The translations under genes were made by a program, and so were the position numbers. The notes beneath the pieces were generated by a model. It made no database searches, was not told the origin of the DNA, and was given only the letters and a program-made list of their open reading frames with translations. 64,000 nt of DNA from NCBI GenBank assembly GCA_947626575.1, contig CANQSR010000006.1:27754-91753 (forward strand), read 5' to 3'. The DNA comes from an uncultured Clostridia bacterium. GTDB taxonomy: Bacteria > Bacillota > Clostridia > Christensenellales > Borkfalkiaceae. This document shows positions 55,745-64,000 of this stretch, in pieces; the first letter of the stretch is position 1; every line of letters begins with the position of its first letter.

Positions 55745-58700
55745 ATGAAGAAGTTAATGACATCGACCATCATTCTGCTGCCGCTTCTGATCCTCGCGGT
55801 CATGCTCGTGAGCGGCGCGATCATGAGTCTTATCACGCATATCTATGTGGAGTCGGTGGAGTTTGTGGAGAACGATACGCTCGTCCTCGTGATGAGCGAT
55901 GAACAGTCCCGCCCCACCGAGCAGCTCGAAGTCAACGTGCTGCCGCTCAAAGCGGCCAACCGCGGCCTCGTGTATTCGACGGAGAACGAGGATATCGTCA
56001 CCGTCGATGAAAACGGCGTCGTCACCGCCCAATACTATGGCGAGACGTATATCACCGTGACGAGCGCCGAGAACAAGGCGGCCACCGCCAAGCGCAAGAT
56101 CCTCGTGACGGATACGTCCGTCCACAAGCTCGTGATCAACGAGGAAGACGCGGAGCTGTATGAGGGCGAGCCGAAGGAACTTTCCGTCACCGTCTACCCC
56201 AAGGAAGCCGAGAACAAGTCCGTCACGTGGACGAGTTCGGATGAGAGCATCCTGCACGTCAGCGCGAACGGCACGGTGACGCCCGTCGGCCGCGGCACGG
56301 CGACGGTCACGGCCGTCTCCAACGATAACGGCGAGGCGAAGGATACCGTCACGTTTACCTGCCATAAGAAGCTCAAAGACCTCGGCGTCGACCAGGTGGG
56401 CGTGGTCACTTCGGCGCGCACGGTCAAGTTCCCCTCGGTCACGCGCATCCCCGATGATGCGGATGCGGACATCGCCTACAAGTCGAGCGATCCCTCCGTC
56501 GCCACCGTGGACGGCGAGGGCAACATCGTATTCCAAAAGGCGGGGAAGGTCGCGATCACGGTCATCGCGACCGACTTCGGCGGCAAGACCGTGGAAAAGG
56601 TCAAGGAATTTACCTCCACCGACGGCTACTATCTCCCGCCGCTCTTCGAAAAGAGGGAATACACCGTCGATTTCGATACCTATTTCAAGGACGGCAAGGC
56701 CACCGAGGCCCTGCCCATTCCCTTTGCGACGGCGCTCGAAGGTTCCTATCAGGAATTCAAGGAAGTGACTTACGACGTCGCGGGCGTTCTCACCTTCGAT
56801 GAGGATGCCAAGAAATTCTACTTTGCGGGCGAGATGCCCGCAGGGACAAAGACCGTCACCGTGACTGCCACGGCGCGCGTCTACAAGACTGCCGAAGGCG
56901 CCGTTTCCGATTACAACGATTCCTTCACGCTCACCGTCCTGCGCAACGCTTCCGGCGTCTCTCTTTCGTACATGGGTACCCCCGATGTTGCCCACATCTC
57001 CACTTCTTCCAAGACGCTCAAACTCTATGAGGGCGTGAATGCGCTTCCCGAAAACCACACGAACACCGTCTCTTACCGCCTGACGGAAGAGACCGACGTC
57101 GCATCCGTCGACGGGAGCGGCACGCTCACCTTCCAAAAGGCGGGCGAGGTCACCGTCCGCGTGGAGCTTCACGGCGAGAACGGGGCCGTCACGGTGTACA
57201 AGGAACTCGGCGTCGCCTATGCGCCCGCCGCGGGCGGCAAGAGCGTCTCCTTTACGGGAGAACAGCGCACCGCCTCCCTGCTTCTCTCGATGGCGAAAAG
57301 CGAACAGGGCATCCTCTATTTCAACGAACCCGCAGGCGCAGACGTCACCTATGCCGTCGAAGGGGGCGCGAATGCGGCCGTCAAGCTCGAAGAGCGCGGC
57401 GGCGTCAAGTATATCGTATCCCAAAAGGGCGGCTTTGCGAACGTGGAGATCAAGGTAGTTCCCAAGGCGGCGGCCGCAGACATGGGTACCCCGTCCGCGG
57501 CGACCTATACCGTCCGCGTCTATTCCGACTGCCCCGTGCGCGCGGAAAACTTCGTCGTCAAATTCAACAGAGAAGGCACGCCTTGCACGCAATATTTCGG
57601 AACGACGGCGCATGAAACAGTTCCCTACACCGTCACGGTAGACGGCGCAGACGGCGCCATGGAGGGCAAGAAGCTGTATGTGCAATACGGTTCCGCGAAG
57701 GATGCGGCAAACGAAGGCGCGCCGACGCAGAGCGGAAGCATTGCCTTCGGCGAAGCGCTCTCCACTCTCAAAGTGACCTTCGGCGTGGAATACGGCGAAG
57801 AGGCGGCCAAGCTCGGCGCAAAGGACGGGCTTTCGGATACCGAGCGCACCATCGTGCGCAACGCCGAGAGCATCGCCGTCTCCCACAAGGAAGCCGACGC
57901 CGCCAAGATCTCCACGTGGCAGCAAACGCTCACCTTCACCACGGAAACGACTGCGGGCGAGGAGACCGTCAATCTTTCCGTCCTTCCCGCGAACCATACG
58001 AATACCGTCGTCTATTCGCTCACCGAAGGCGGCGAATACGCGGAAATCACGTCCGCGGGCGCGCTGACATTTAAGGAGACGACCGAGGCGCACAGCGTCA
58101 CGGTGAAGATCTCGCTCCGCGCCATGGATGGCTCCATCCTCGCCGAGCCGTGTAAGGAGATCGAGATCGCCTATGCGCCCCGCGGCGCAGAGGATAAGGA
58201 AGTCTCGCTCTCCGATGCGCAGAGAGAGGCCAAGTTGCTTCTCCGCATGGGCGACGGGAAGAACGACAAGGGCATCCTCCGCTTCACCGAACCCGGCGAC
58301 GCCACGGTCACTTATCAAGTTACAAAGGGGACCGCGGTGAAAGTCGTCGAAGAGAGCGGCACGCAGCACATCGTACCCCAAGAGGGCGGCTTTGCGACGG
58401 TCACCGTCACCGTTGCCCCCAACGCGGGCGGCGAAAATAAGACTTACACCGTCGAGGTTTACGTCGATAACATTCTCCACGCCGAAGATCTGACCTTCTC
58501 GTTTACGGACGGCGTCGATACAAAGGGGACCAAGGCGGAAACCGTCACCTTCACCGTGCAAGTAAACGGCGGCGAAGGCCGTATGCAAGGCAAGCGGCTG
58601 ATCGTCACCGCGGCGGGAAATGACAAAAAGAAGGGCGAAGATGACGCCGAGACCTACACGGATAACCTCACATTCCCCAAGAGCAGTGCGGAGCTTACCG

Positions 58701-61700
58701 TCTCGTTCGGCACGGAATACACCGAAGAGGCGCTGAAGTTCAAGGCTTCGGGCGGCCTCGCAAATTCCAAGACGGCCACCGTCGGCCGCAACGCCGAGGA
58801 GATCAAAGTCACTTACGGCGGCGTGCAGACCGAAAAGATCTTGACGAGCGAGAACACGATCACCTTCGCGGAAACGAACACAAAGGGCTCCGACGTCCTC
58901 GTCGAAATTACGCCCGTCCATACGGACGTCCTCTCCTATACCCTTGAAGATAAGAGCGGCGTTGCAAAAAAATTGAACGGCGGCACGCTCACCTTCCAAG
59001 AGGCGGGTGCGGTCACCGTAAAAATTCAGCTCAAACGCGGCGGAGAGGTCACGCTCGAAAAGGATATTTCCGTCACCTATGCGCCCGTAACGGAGAAAAC
59101 GCAGGAGAAAGTCGAGATCGGAAAGGACGAGGGGACCTCTTCGGATGCGCCCGTGAAGATCGTTCTGCCGACGGAAAACGGCGAGACCAAGGACGGCGTC
59201 ATTTACTTCACCGAACCCGAAGGCACCGAGGTCACCTATGCCGTGGAAGAGGGCGCGGAAGCGGCCGTTAAAGTAGAAAAGAATGCCGACGGCGCATGGC
59301 ACATCATAGCCCAAAAGGGCGGCTTTGCGACGATCGTCATCACGGTGACGCCCAAGGCCGAATCGATGCGCATCACGCGTTCCGTGCGTACCATGTCCGC
59401 GACGGCGACCCGCTATATCAAAGTTTACGTCGATAAACCCGTGACCGCCGCCGATCTCTTTGTCACCTTCAACGGTGCGCGCTATGATAAGGCGGACTTC
59501 CTCACGAGCCTTACGAGCGTCGGATACGCCGTGACCGTTGCAGATAAATCTGATGGCGCAATGGCGGGCAAGCGCATCTATGTAAGCGGCATTTCGTCCG
59601 ACCCCGTCAAAGCGGAAGCGGGTGAATACTCCTACACGGGTACGTTCAATTTCGAAAAGGATAGTTACACGCTCCGTTTCGGCGTGGAATATGCCCAAGC
59701 GGCTCTCGACCTCGGTGCCAAAGCGGACGATTTGGCCGCGGTGCAGATCGCGCGGAATGTGGAGACCACCAAGGGGAACCTCCGCGAATATCCCACGGTG
59801 ACGTATGGCGAGGAGGGCCGCGAACAGTTGAACCAAGATGGCTCGGCCGTACTCACTTTCGAAGATATCGGCGAGAAGATCGTGTTTACGGTCGGGAACG
59901 CTTTCTCCCCCGCAGACTTCGAGATTTCCGAGAGCAAGATCGAAATCGTCGGAAATGAAAACGTAAGCGTAACGAAGGCCATTGAAAACGGCGTTGCAAC
60001 GGTCACGCTCACGGCGTTGAAGCCCGTCGCGGAGAGCGGCATGGCTCTCTCGATCGGCGGCAAGCAGTTTGAGTTCAAGGTCACCGTACACGCCAAGGCG
60101 CAGAAACTTTCCGTCTCCTGCGGCGATACTTTGCTCGATGAGGAGACCGAATATTCGACGCTCCTCGATAGCCTTGTGTTTAACGTCACCCTTGGGCGCA
60201 ACGACGGCAACGACATCACCACGAAAGACTTGCAGTGGCGTTTGGGTGATACGGATAATTGGACCGATGTTACAAACAGCAACAGTACAACGACCCTCAC
60301 GGTTTCGGGTATTTCCACGTCGGGCGGCAACTCGATCTTCATCCGCTCCGCAGACGGCGGCGTCACTTTCCAACTCTTGATTGAAAAAGTTGCGTCGGCG
60401 GATTTCCCGTTTGGTCTCGAATTCCATGCAAAGATGACCGGAGCCGATAATCAGTTGATCGGTAAGATCGAAACGGTCGAGGGTAGTGAGCATGTTTCTT
60501 ATTCACTCCCGTCGAACATGGTAGGCACCGTTACCGTCAAAGTCATCGGAAAAGCGGAAAATCTTCTCGGCGGCTTCGGGACGGTAGACGAGTTCAAGAA
60601 ACTTGCAACATGCAATTTGGGCGATGCCGTAAGCGAAGGTTGGAAAGTGGAATACGCATCCGAACGCGGCGAGATCATCCTCTCGAATATCGGCGGCGGC
60701 AACTTCAACCACACCGTCACCTTCGAGCTGTTCACGAGGTCCGTGTCCGTCGGCCTCTCGCACATCAAGCTCGCGCGCATCGAGTTCGACGGCTTTGATA
60801 GCGCAAACAAGGTCAACGGCGGCGACGTCTACAAGGGCTATCAGCAGGTCCGCGTCTTCGCCAAGCACAGCGACTACGCCGAATTGGCGGGCGGTACGAG
60901 GACCAACAATCGCGTCGATTACTTCAAACTCCCCGCCGTTGCATTTGGCGATGCCGCGGGGCAAGAGTCCGTCGATCTTGCGTTGCTCACATGGACGTTT
61001 ACAGGCTACCGCGGCAATGCACCCATGGCCGAGACGTTCACTCTCACGCAGACGGGGACGACGGTCACCTTCAACGGCGTGACCTATACGATCGTAAAGA
61101 ATACGGAAGCGGGCAAGCCCTCTACTTTGGAGAAGGCAGACGGCACCGTCATCGCCGCAAACGGCACCTATGCGAGCGGTCAAACGCAGGTGCCGTGGGT
61201 AGATGTCTATGCCGAAACGGGCGTTGCCTACCTCTACTTTGGCGAGTTTACGGGTCTTAGCGAGGTAGACGTACAGAACGACCTATTCGGTAACTTCGAT
61301 GACAAGCCGACTTGGGACAAACCTGCCAATGTGTATAACGTTGAAGGTACAAAGATTGAACCTACCGATAGTTCCTTCACCTTCCTTCGCGTGGAGGCGG
61401 GCGACGGCGCACAGGGCGGCATCAACCGTCACTTCAATTTCAACGTCCTCGCCGATGGCGAACTCACCAACGTCTTCAACGCGACGGGGTATTATCAGTA
61501 TAGCAAAGTCGTCTTGCACCATGACCTCTATGGCAACGGCGAACTCAGCGCCGATTCGCAAATTGAGCGCGATGCCAAGGCCAACGACCAAGTCATGGAT
61601 AAGGTGTTCACGCATGCGGATTGGACGAGCCCCGCAGCATATGCCAAGACGACCGTCTATGGCAACGGCTATCAGATCAATCTGAACTCGCTGAATGATA

Positions 61701-63154
61701 TGATCATCGGCGACGACGGGTATTTGACCAACAACGGCGGGACGGAGAATACGGGTAGCCATACGGAGTTCTTGAATATCTACAACGTCAATCTGAAAGG
61801 GCGCAATGATACGGATAAAGTGATTTCCACGCAAATGGGTGTCTACTTCAACATTCACAATGCCTATTATTCCACCGTTCAAAACTACGGAAAATTGTTC
61901 AATGGAAGTTTGCATGCCAAAAATACCGTGTTCAGAAATGTTGCCATGGCGGCGATCGAGCTGTGGGATAATCGTGATGGCGCAAAGGCTTCTTGCGTCG
62001 ATTATCTCGAAAATGTGACCATCGTCAACGCAAAGAGAGCAATCATTTTGGAAAATCACGGCGGCCATACCTTGAATATCAAGGGCTATTTCGATGCTTT
62101 GAACTACAATTCGTTCAATGGAATTAAGGATTTAGCCACGGCGGCGATAGACGATGCCATGGTACTCCAACTCCTTGCCGGCTCCGCGGCATTTAATCAA
62201 CAGAGTATCGATAAGTATCTGGAATGGTTTGGTTGCAATTACTCTGTCTCGCTGAGTAGTGGCAACATGGATGGAGCAAACAATTTCTTTGTAAATCCGA
62301 TGATTATTGATGTCTCCCAAGATGAAGGAAAGACGAAACAGGTTACAGGAGCGCGGAGCAAGTATGGTATGACTGCAAGTCAATTTTATATTGATGAAGC
62401 AGGTGATGTCGTACGGGGCGGTAAAGATGAAAATGGTAATTATCCTACAGCACCCAATCCGGGCGTCACATGGGTGTGGACTGAAAGCAGGACCAATGTA
62501 GGAGGCGTTGGCGGGATCATCAATGTTTGGGATGAAAGTAGTCATACGTATCTCAATATAAAAGACAATCCCGAAAAATCAAATTTTGCAACTCCGTTAT
62601 CCGGTATGGATCATATTGACCCGCGATTCCTTACAGAGGACATTTTGAAAAAATATGAATCTAAATTTGGGAGTGCGAGTACGTGGGGCAACAGTCTGAT
62701 ATCAGGCTATACCTTTAACACGCGGAATACCATTGACGGCGGGCAATGCACCGTTACTCCGGACAACGCTGACGGCACCTATGACTTTTATCATTTCAAC
62801 GCAACAGCCACTCGCAACCTCGGAAAACTCTTTACGAGTGAACGTGAGGTCCGTCTGCTTTGCGAATATGTCGATATCGATGATAACGGCAATCCTATCT
62901 TGAATACCGACCATATTTTGTGGCACATGCAGAAGGCGTATCGTGACACCGACCTCATCGTTGGCAGATTAGACCACATCGCCGACCTCAAAGAATCGCT
63001 GCAAAATGCGCAAGCGAGGGGCGATTGGGACGGCAATTGGCCCGACGGGACGACGTTCCAAAGCGCACTCGACGCCGAGGCGCAAGCGAACGCCGCGGCC
63101 TTGACCGCGATGCTCTCCGAAACCGTCCTTCCCTCCAAGCATCCCTTCGAATAA
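55745..63154 (+). CDS. Giant (2469 aa) membrane-anchored surface protein with Big_2 domains, three ~310-residue repeats and a beta-helix-like region
   Basis: Starts with an N-terminal membrane helix (about 7-30) without a lipobox; no LPXTG sortase signal is seen, so anchoring is N-terminal. Three Big_2-type Ig domains occupy about 37-290 (VTWTSSDESILHVSANGTVT, IAYKSSDPSVATVDGEGNIV). From about 403 three long homologous modules start near residues 403, 708 and 1018, each with a NHTNTV-x-YxL / GxLTFxxAG strand pair, a YAP hinge, a FTEPxGxxVTY block, QKGGFA, YTVxVY and ending in FGxEYxEEAxxxGA. Near 1930-2140 a beta-helix-like region occurs (YLENVTIVNAKRAIILENHG, HAKNTVFRNVAMAAIELWDN). The DNA at about 62100-62720 is AT-richer than the rest. 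It shares a transcription unit with the ABC genes before it (14 nt spacing, gggag Shine-Dalgarno). Function unknown; adhesion is an inference. Confidence 0.85.
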   Translation: MKKLMTSTIILLPLLILAVMLVSGAIMSLITHIYVESVEFVENDTLVLVMSDEQSRPTEQLEVNVLPLKAANRGLVYSTENEDIVTVDENGVVTAQYYGETYITVTSAENKAATAKRKILVTDTSVHKLVINEEDAELYEGEPKELSVTVYPKEAENKSVTWTSSDESILHVSANGTVTPVGRGTATVTAVSNDNGEAKDTVTFTCHKKLKDLGVDQVGVVTSARTVKFPSVTRIPDDADADIAYKSSDPSVATVDGEGNIVFQKAGKVAITVIATDFGGKTVEKVKEFTSTDGYYLPPLFEKREYTVDFDTYFKDGKATEALPIPFATALEGSYQEFKEVTYDVAGVLTFDEDAKKFYFAGEMPAGTKTVTVTATARVYKTAEGAVSDYNDSFTLTVLRNASGVSLSYMGTPDVAHISTSSKTLKLYEGVNALPENHTNTVSYRLTEETDVASVDGSGTLTFQKAGEVTVRVELHGENGAVTVYKELGVAYAPAAGGKSVSFTGEQRTASLLLSMAKSEQGILYFNEPAGADVTYAVEGGANAAVKLEERGGVKYIVSQKGGFANVEIKVVPKAAAADMGTPSAATYTVRVYSDCPVRAENFVVKFNREGTPCTQYFGTTAHETVPYTVTVDGADGAMEGKKLYVQYGSAKDAANEGAPTQSGSIAFGEALSTLKVTFGVEYGEEAAKLGAKDGLSDTERTIVRNAESIAVSHKEADAAKISTWQQTLTFTTETTAGEETVNLSVLPANHTNTVVYSLTEGGEYAEITSAGALTFKETTEAHSVTVKISLRAMDGSILAEPCKEIEIAYAPRGAEDKEVSLSDAQREAKLLLRMGDGKNDKGILRFTEPGDATVTYQVTKGTAVKVVEESGTQHIVPQEGGFATVTVTVAPNAGGENKTYTVEVYVDNILHAEDLTFSFTDGVDTKGTKAETVTFTVQVNGGEGRMQGKRLIVTAAGNDKKKGEDDAETYTDNLTFPKSSAELTVSFGTEYTEEALKFKASGGLANSKTATVGRNAEEIKVTYGGVQTEKILTSENTITFAETNTKGSDVLVEITPVHTDVLSYTLEDKSGVAKKLNGGTLTFQEAGAVTVKIQLKRGGEVTLEKDISVTYAPVTEKTQEKVEIGKDEGTSSDAPVKIVLPTENGETKDGVIYFTEPEGTEVTYAVEEGAEAAVKVEKNADGAWHIIAQKGGFATIVITVTPKAESMRITRSVRTMSATATRYIKVYVDKPVTAADLFVTFNGARYDKADFLTSLTSVGYAVTVADKSDGAMAGKRIYVSGISSDPVKAEAGEYSYTGTFNFEKDSYTLRFGVEYAQAALDLGAKADDLAAVQIARNVETTKGNLREYPTVTYGEEGREQLNQDGSAVLTFEDIGEKIVFTVGNAFSPADFEISESKIEIVGNENVSVTKAIENGVATVTLTALKPVAESGMALSIGGKQFEFKVTVHAKAQKLSVSCGDTLLDEETEYSTLLDSLVFNVTLGRNDGNDITTKDLQWRLGDTDNWTDVTNSNSTTTLTVSGISTSGGNSIFIRSADGGVTFQLLIEKVASADFPFGLEFHAKMTGADNQLIGKIETVEGSEHVSYSLPSNMVGTVTVKVIGKAENLLGGFGTVDEFKKLATCNLGDAVSEGWKVEYASERGEIILSNIGGGNFNHTVTFELFTRSVSVGLSHIKLARIEFDGFDSANKVNGGDVYKGYQQVRVFAKHSDYAELAGGTRTNNRVDYFKLPAVAFGDAAGQESVDLALLTWTFTGYRGNAPMAETFTLTQTGTTVTFNGVTYTIVKNTEAGKPSTLEKADGTVIAANGTYASGQTQVPWVDVYAETGVAYLYFGEFTGLSEVDVQNDLFGNFDDKPTWDKPANVYNVEGTKIEPTDSSFTFLRVEAGDGAQGGINRHFNFNVLADGELTNVFNATGYYQYSKVVLHHDLYGNGELSADSQIERDAKANDQVMDKVFTHADWTSPAAYAKTTVYGNGYQINLNSLNDMIIGDDGYLTNNGGTENTGSHTEFLNIYNVNLKGRNDTDKVISTQMGVYFNIHNAYYSTVQNYGKLFNGSLHAKNTVFRNVAMAAIELWDNRDGAKASCVDYLENVTIVNAKRAIILENHGGHTLNIKGYFDALNYNSFNGIKDLATAAIDDAMVLQLLAGSAAFNQQSIDKYLEWFGCNYSVSLSSGNMDGANNFFVNPMIIDVSQDEGKTKQVTGARSKYGMTASQFYIDEAGDVVRGGKDENGNYPTAPNPGVTWVWTESRTNVGGVGGIINVWDESSHTYLNIKDNPEKSNFATPLSGMDHIDPRFLTEDILKKYESKFGSASTWGNSLISGYTFNTRNTIDGGQCTVTPDNADGTYDFYHFNATATRNLGKLFTSEREVRLLCEYVDIDDNGNPILNTDHILWHMQKAYRDTDLIVGRLDHIADLKESLQNAQARGDWDGNWPDGTTFQSALDAEAQANAAALTAMLSETVLPSKHPFE

Positions 63155-63164
63155 TTCCCCATCC

Positions 63165-64000
63165 CCGCCTCCCCCCTAATACCTGAGGGGGGAGGGTAGG
63201 GTAGGGGGTGCAAGACCTGCCCCCTTTCCAAGGGGGCGGGTGGCGCGGCATTGCCGCGTCAGGTGGGGGTTCCTTCAAATTAAGTCTCACCCCACCTGTC
63301 CGCGTTGCGGACATCCTCCCCCCTCTTGTAAAAGGGGGGAGGCGTATTAACTGTCTCTCGTAAAAGGGGGAGGCAATATCAACAAATCTCCGCCCGCCCC
63401 CTCATACTTGAGGGGGGAGGGTAGGGTAAGGGGTGTCTTCGCCCGCCGCGCGCGTCTCGCCTCCCCTCTTGCAAAAGGGGGGAGGGTAGGGTAGGGGGTG
63501 CAAGACCCGCCCCCTTTCCAAGGGGGCGGGTGGCGCGGCATTGCCGCGTCAGGTGGGGGTTCCTTCAAATTAAGTCTCACCCCCCACCTGTCCGCGTTGC
63601 GGACATCCTCCCCCCTCTTGTAAAAGGGGGGAGGCGCATTAACTGCCTTTTGTAAAAGGGGGGAGGCAAAACCAAATCTCCGCCTCCCCCCTCACTTGTG
63701 AGGGGGGAGGGTAGGGTAGGGGGTGCAAGACCTGCCCCCTTTCCAAGGGGGCGGGTGGCGCGGCATTGCCGCGTCAGGTAAGGGTTCCTTCAAATTAAGC
63801 CTCACCCCCCACCTGTCCGCGTTGCGGACATCCTCCCCCCTCTTGTAAAAGGGGGGAGGCGCATTAACTGCCTTTTGTAAAAGGGGGGAGGCAAAACCAA
63901 ATCTCCGCCTCCCCCCTCACTTGTGAGGGGGGAGGGTAGGGTAGGGGGTGCAAGACCTGCCCCCTTTCCAAGGGGGCGGGTGGCGCGGCATTGCCGCGTC
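63165..64000. repeat. Tandem array of palindromic repeats, 225-bp period
   Basis: The segment gtagggggtgcaagac recurs with its reference G at 63210, 63500, 63725 and 63950, so the last periods are exactly 225 bp; the first is 290 bp. Each unit has ccctttccaagggggcgggt, cggcattgccgcgtcaggt, ccacctgtccgcgttgcgga and cccctcttgtaaaagggggg, all palindromic. The array continues past the window end. No gene is supported in it. Confidence 0.9.

Noticed and set aside
55754..60493. 1579-codon open frame on the minus strand inside the giant surface-protein gene
   Set aside because: Antisense shadow of repeated coding sequence with no start signal and no domain.
63165..64000. CRISPR or insertion sequence at the window end
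   Set aside because: Repeats are palindromic mosaics without spacers, and no transposase frame is present.

Overview
The window looks like a chromosomal segment of an endospore-forming Clostridia-class Firmicute with a GC-rich genome (high 50s percent by eye). The evidence is a SpoIIR gene with a sigma-F-like promoter, a SleB-YpeB germination pair, RrF2/NifS/NifU-type Fe-S genes, a CdaA diadenylate cyclase, a comEC-holA pair and many consensus TTGACA-17-TATAAT promoters. The dense short palindromic intergenic repeats and the very large lipoproteins recall uncultured gut Christensenellales/Borkfalkiaceae-like lineages; that placement is an inference. No rRNA, tRNA, phage, transposase or CRISPR locus was recognised.

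Layout. 1-1.8 kb: end of a sugar ABC permease and a GH13 amylase lipoprotein. 2.3-8.9 kb: a HAD phosphatase divergent from a 1867-residue DUF4011-type helicase with a degenerate nuclease domain. 9.1-12.2 kb: KtrB/KtrA potassium uptake. 12.7-21 kb: aldolase, a 1972-residue lipoprotein and GAPDH. 21.4-25 kb: spoIIR, sleB and ypeB. 25.5-29 kb: trmL, a membrane-anchored unknown, cardiolipin synthase and a small unknown. 29-34 kb: Mn riboswitch-mntP, an acyltransferase, comEC and holA. 34.1-37.5 kb: cdaA, a 35-residue CdaR remnant, a DUF1015 protein and aspartokinase. 37.7-42.1 kb: two lipoproteins and an Xre regulator with paired palindromic operators. 42.2-45 kb: rrf2, nifU and nifS. 45-52.8 kb: a second Mn riboswitch before a CaCA exchanger, a heterodimeric ABC exporter, a CLC channel and an ArsB-type permease. 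53-63.2 kb: an ABC ATPase, a permease and a 2469-residue surface protein. 63.2-64 kb: a 225-bp tandem repeat array.

How the genes fit together. Ion homeostasis is a recurring theme. KtrAB and a CLC protein with a TrkA_C-like tail are plausible c-di-AMP targets and CdaA makes that messenger. Two yybP-ykoY riboswitches put MntP and a CaCA exchanger under probable manganese control. Three genes (ktrB, trmL, holA) have a strong promoter whose -10 box ends 6-7 nt before the start codon with no Shine-Dalgarno, so their mRNAs are probably leaderless.

Most unusual signals: (1) a 9-mer, CCATGTCCG, found 14 times on both strands, in and between genes, where composition predicts less than one; (2) perfect palindromes embedded in the promoters of the helicase, DUF6273-lipoprotein and nifS genes; (3) a shared 25-bp palindromic leader placed identically before ktrA and nifU; (4) a CdaR reduced to its membrane segment; (5) a YpeB with a ~220-residue charged coiled-coil extension; (6) 9-nt G tracts in two lipoprotein genes and in the promoter spacer of the giant surface-protein locus. 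All counts and coordinates were read by eye, without searches or alignments.
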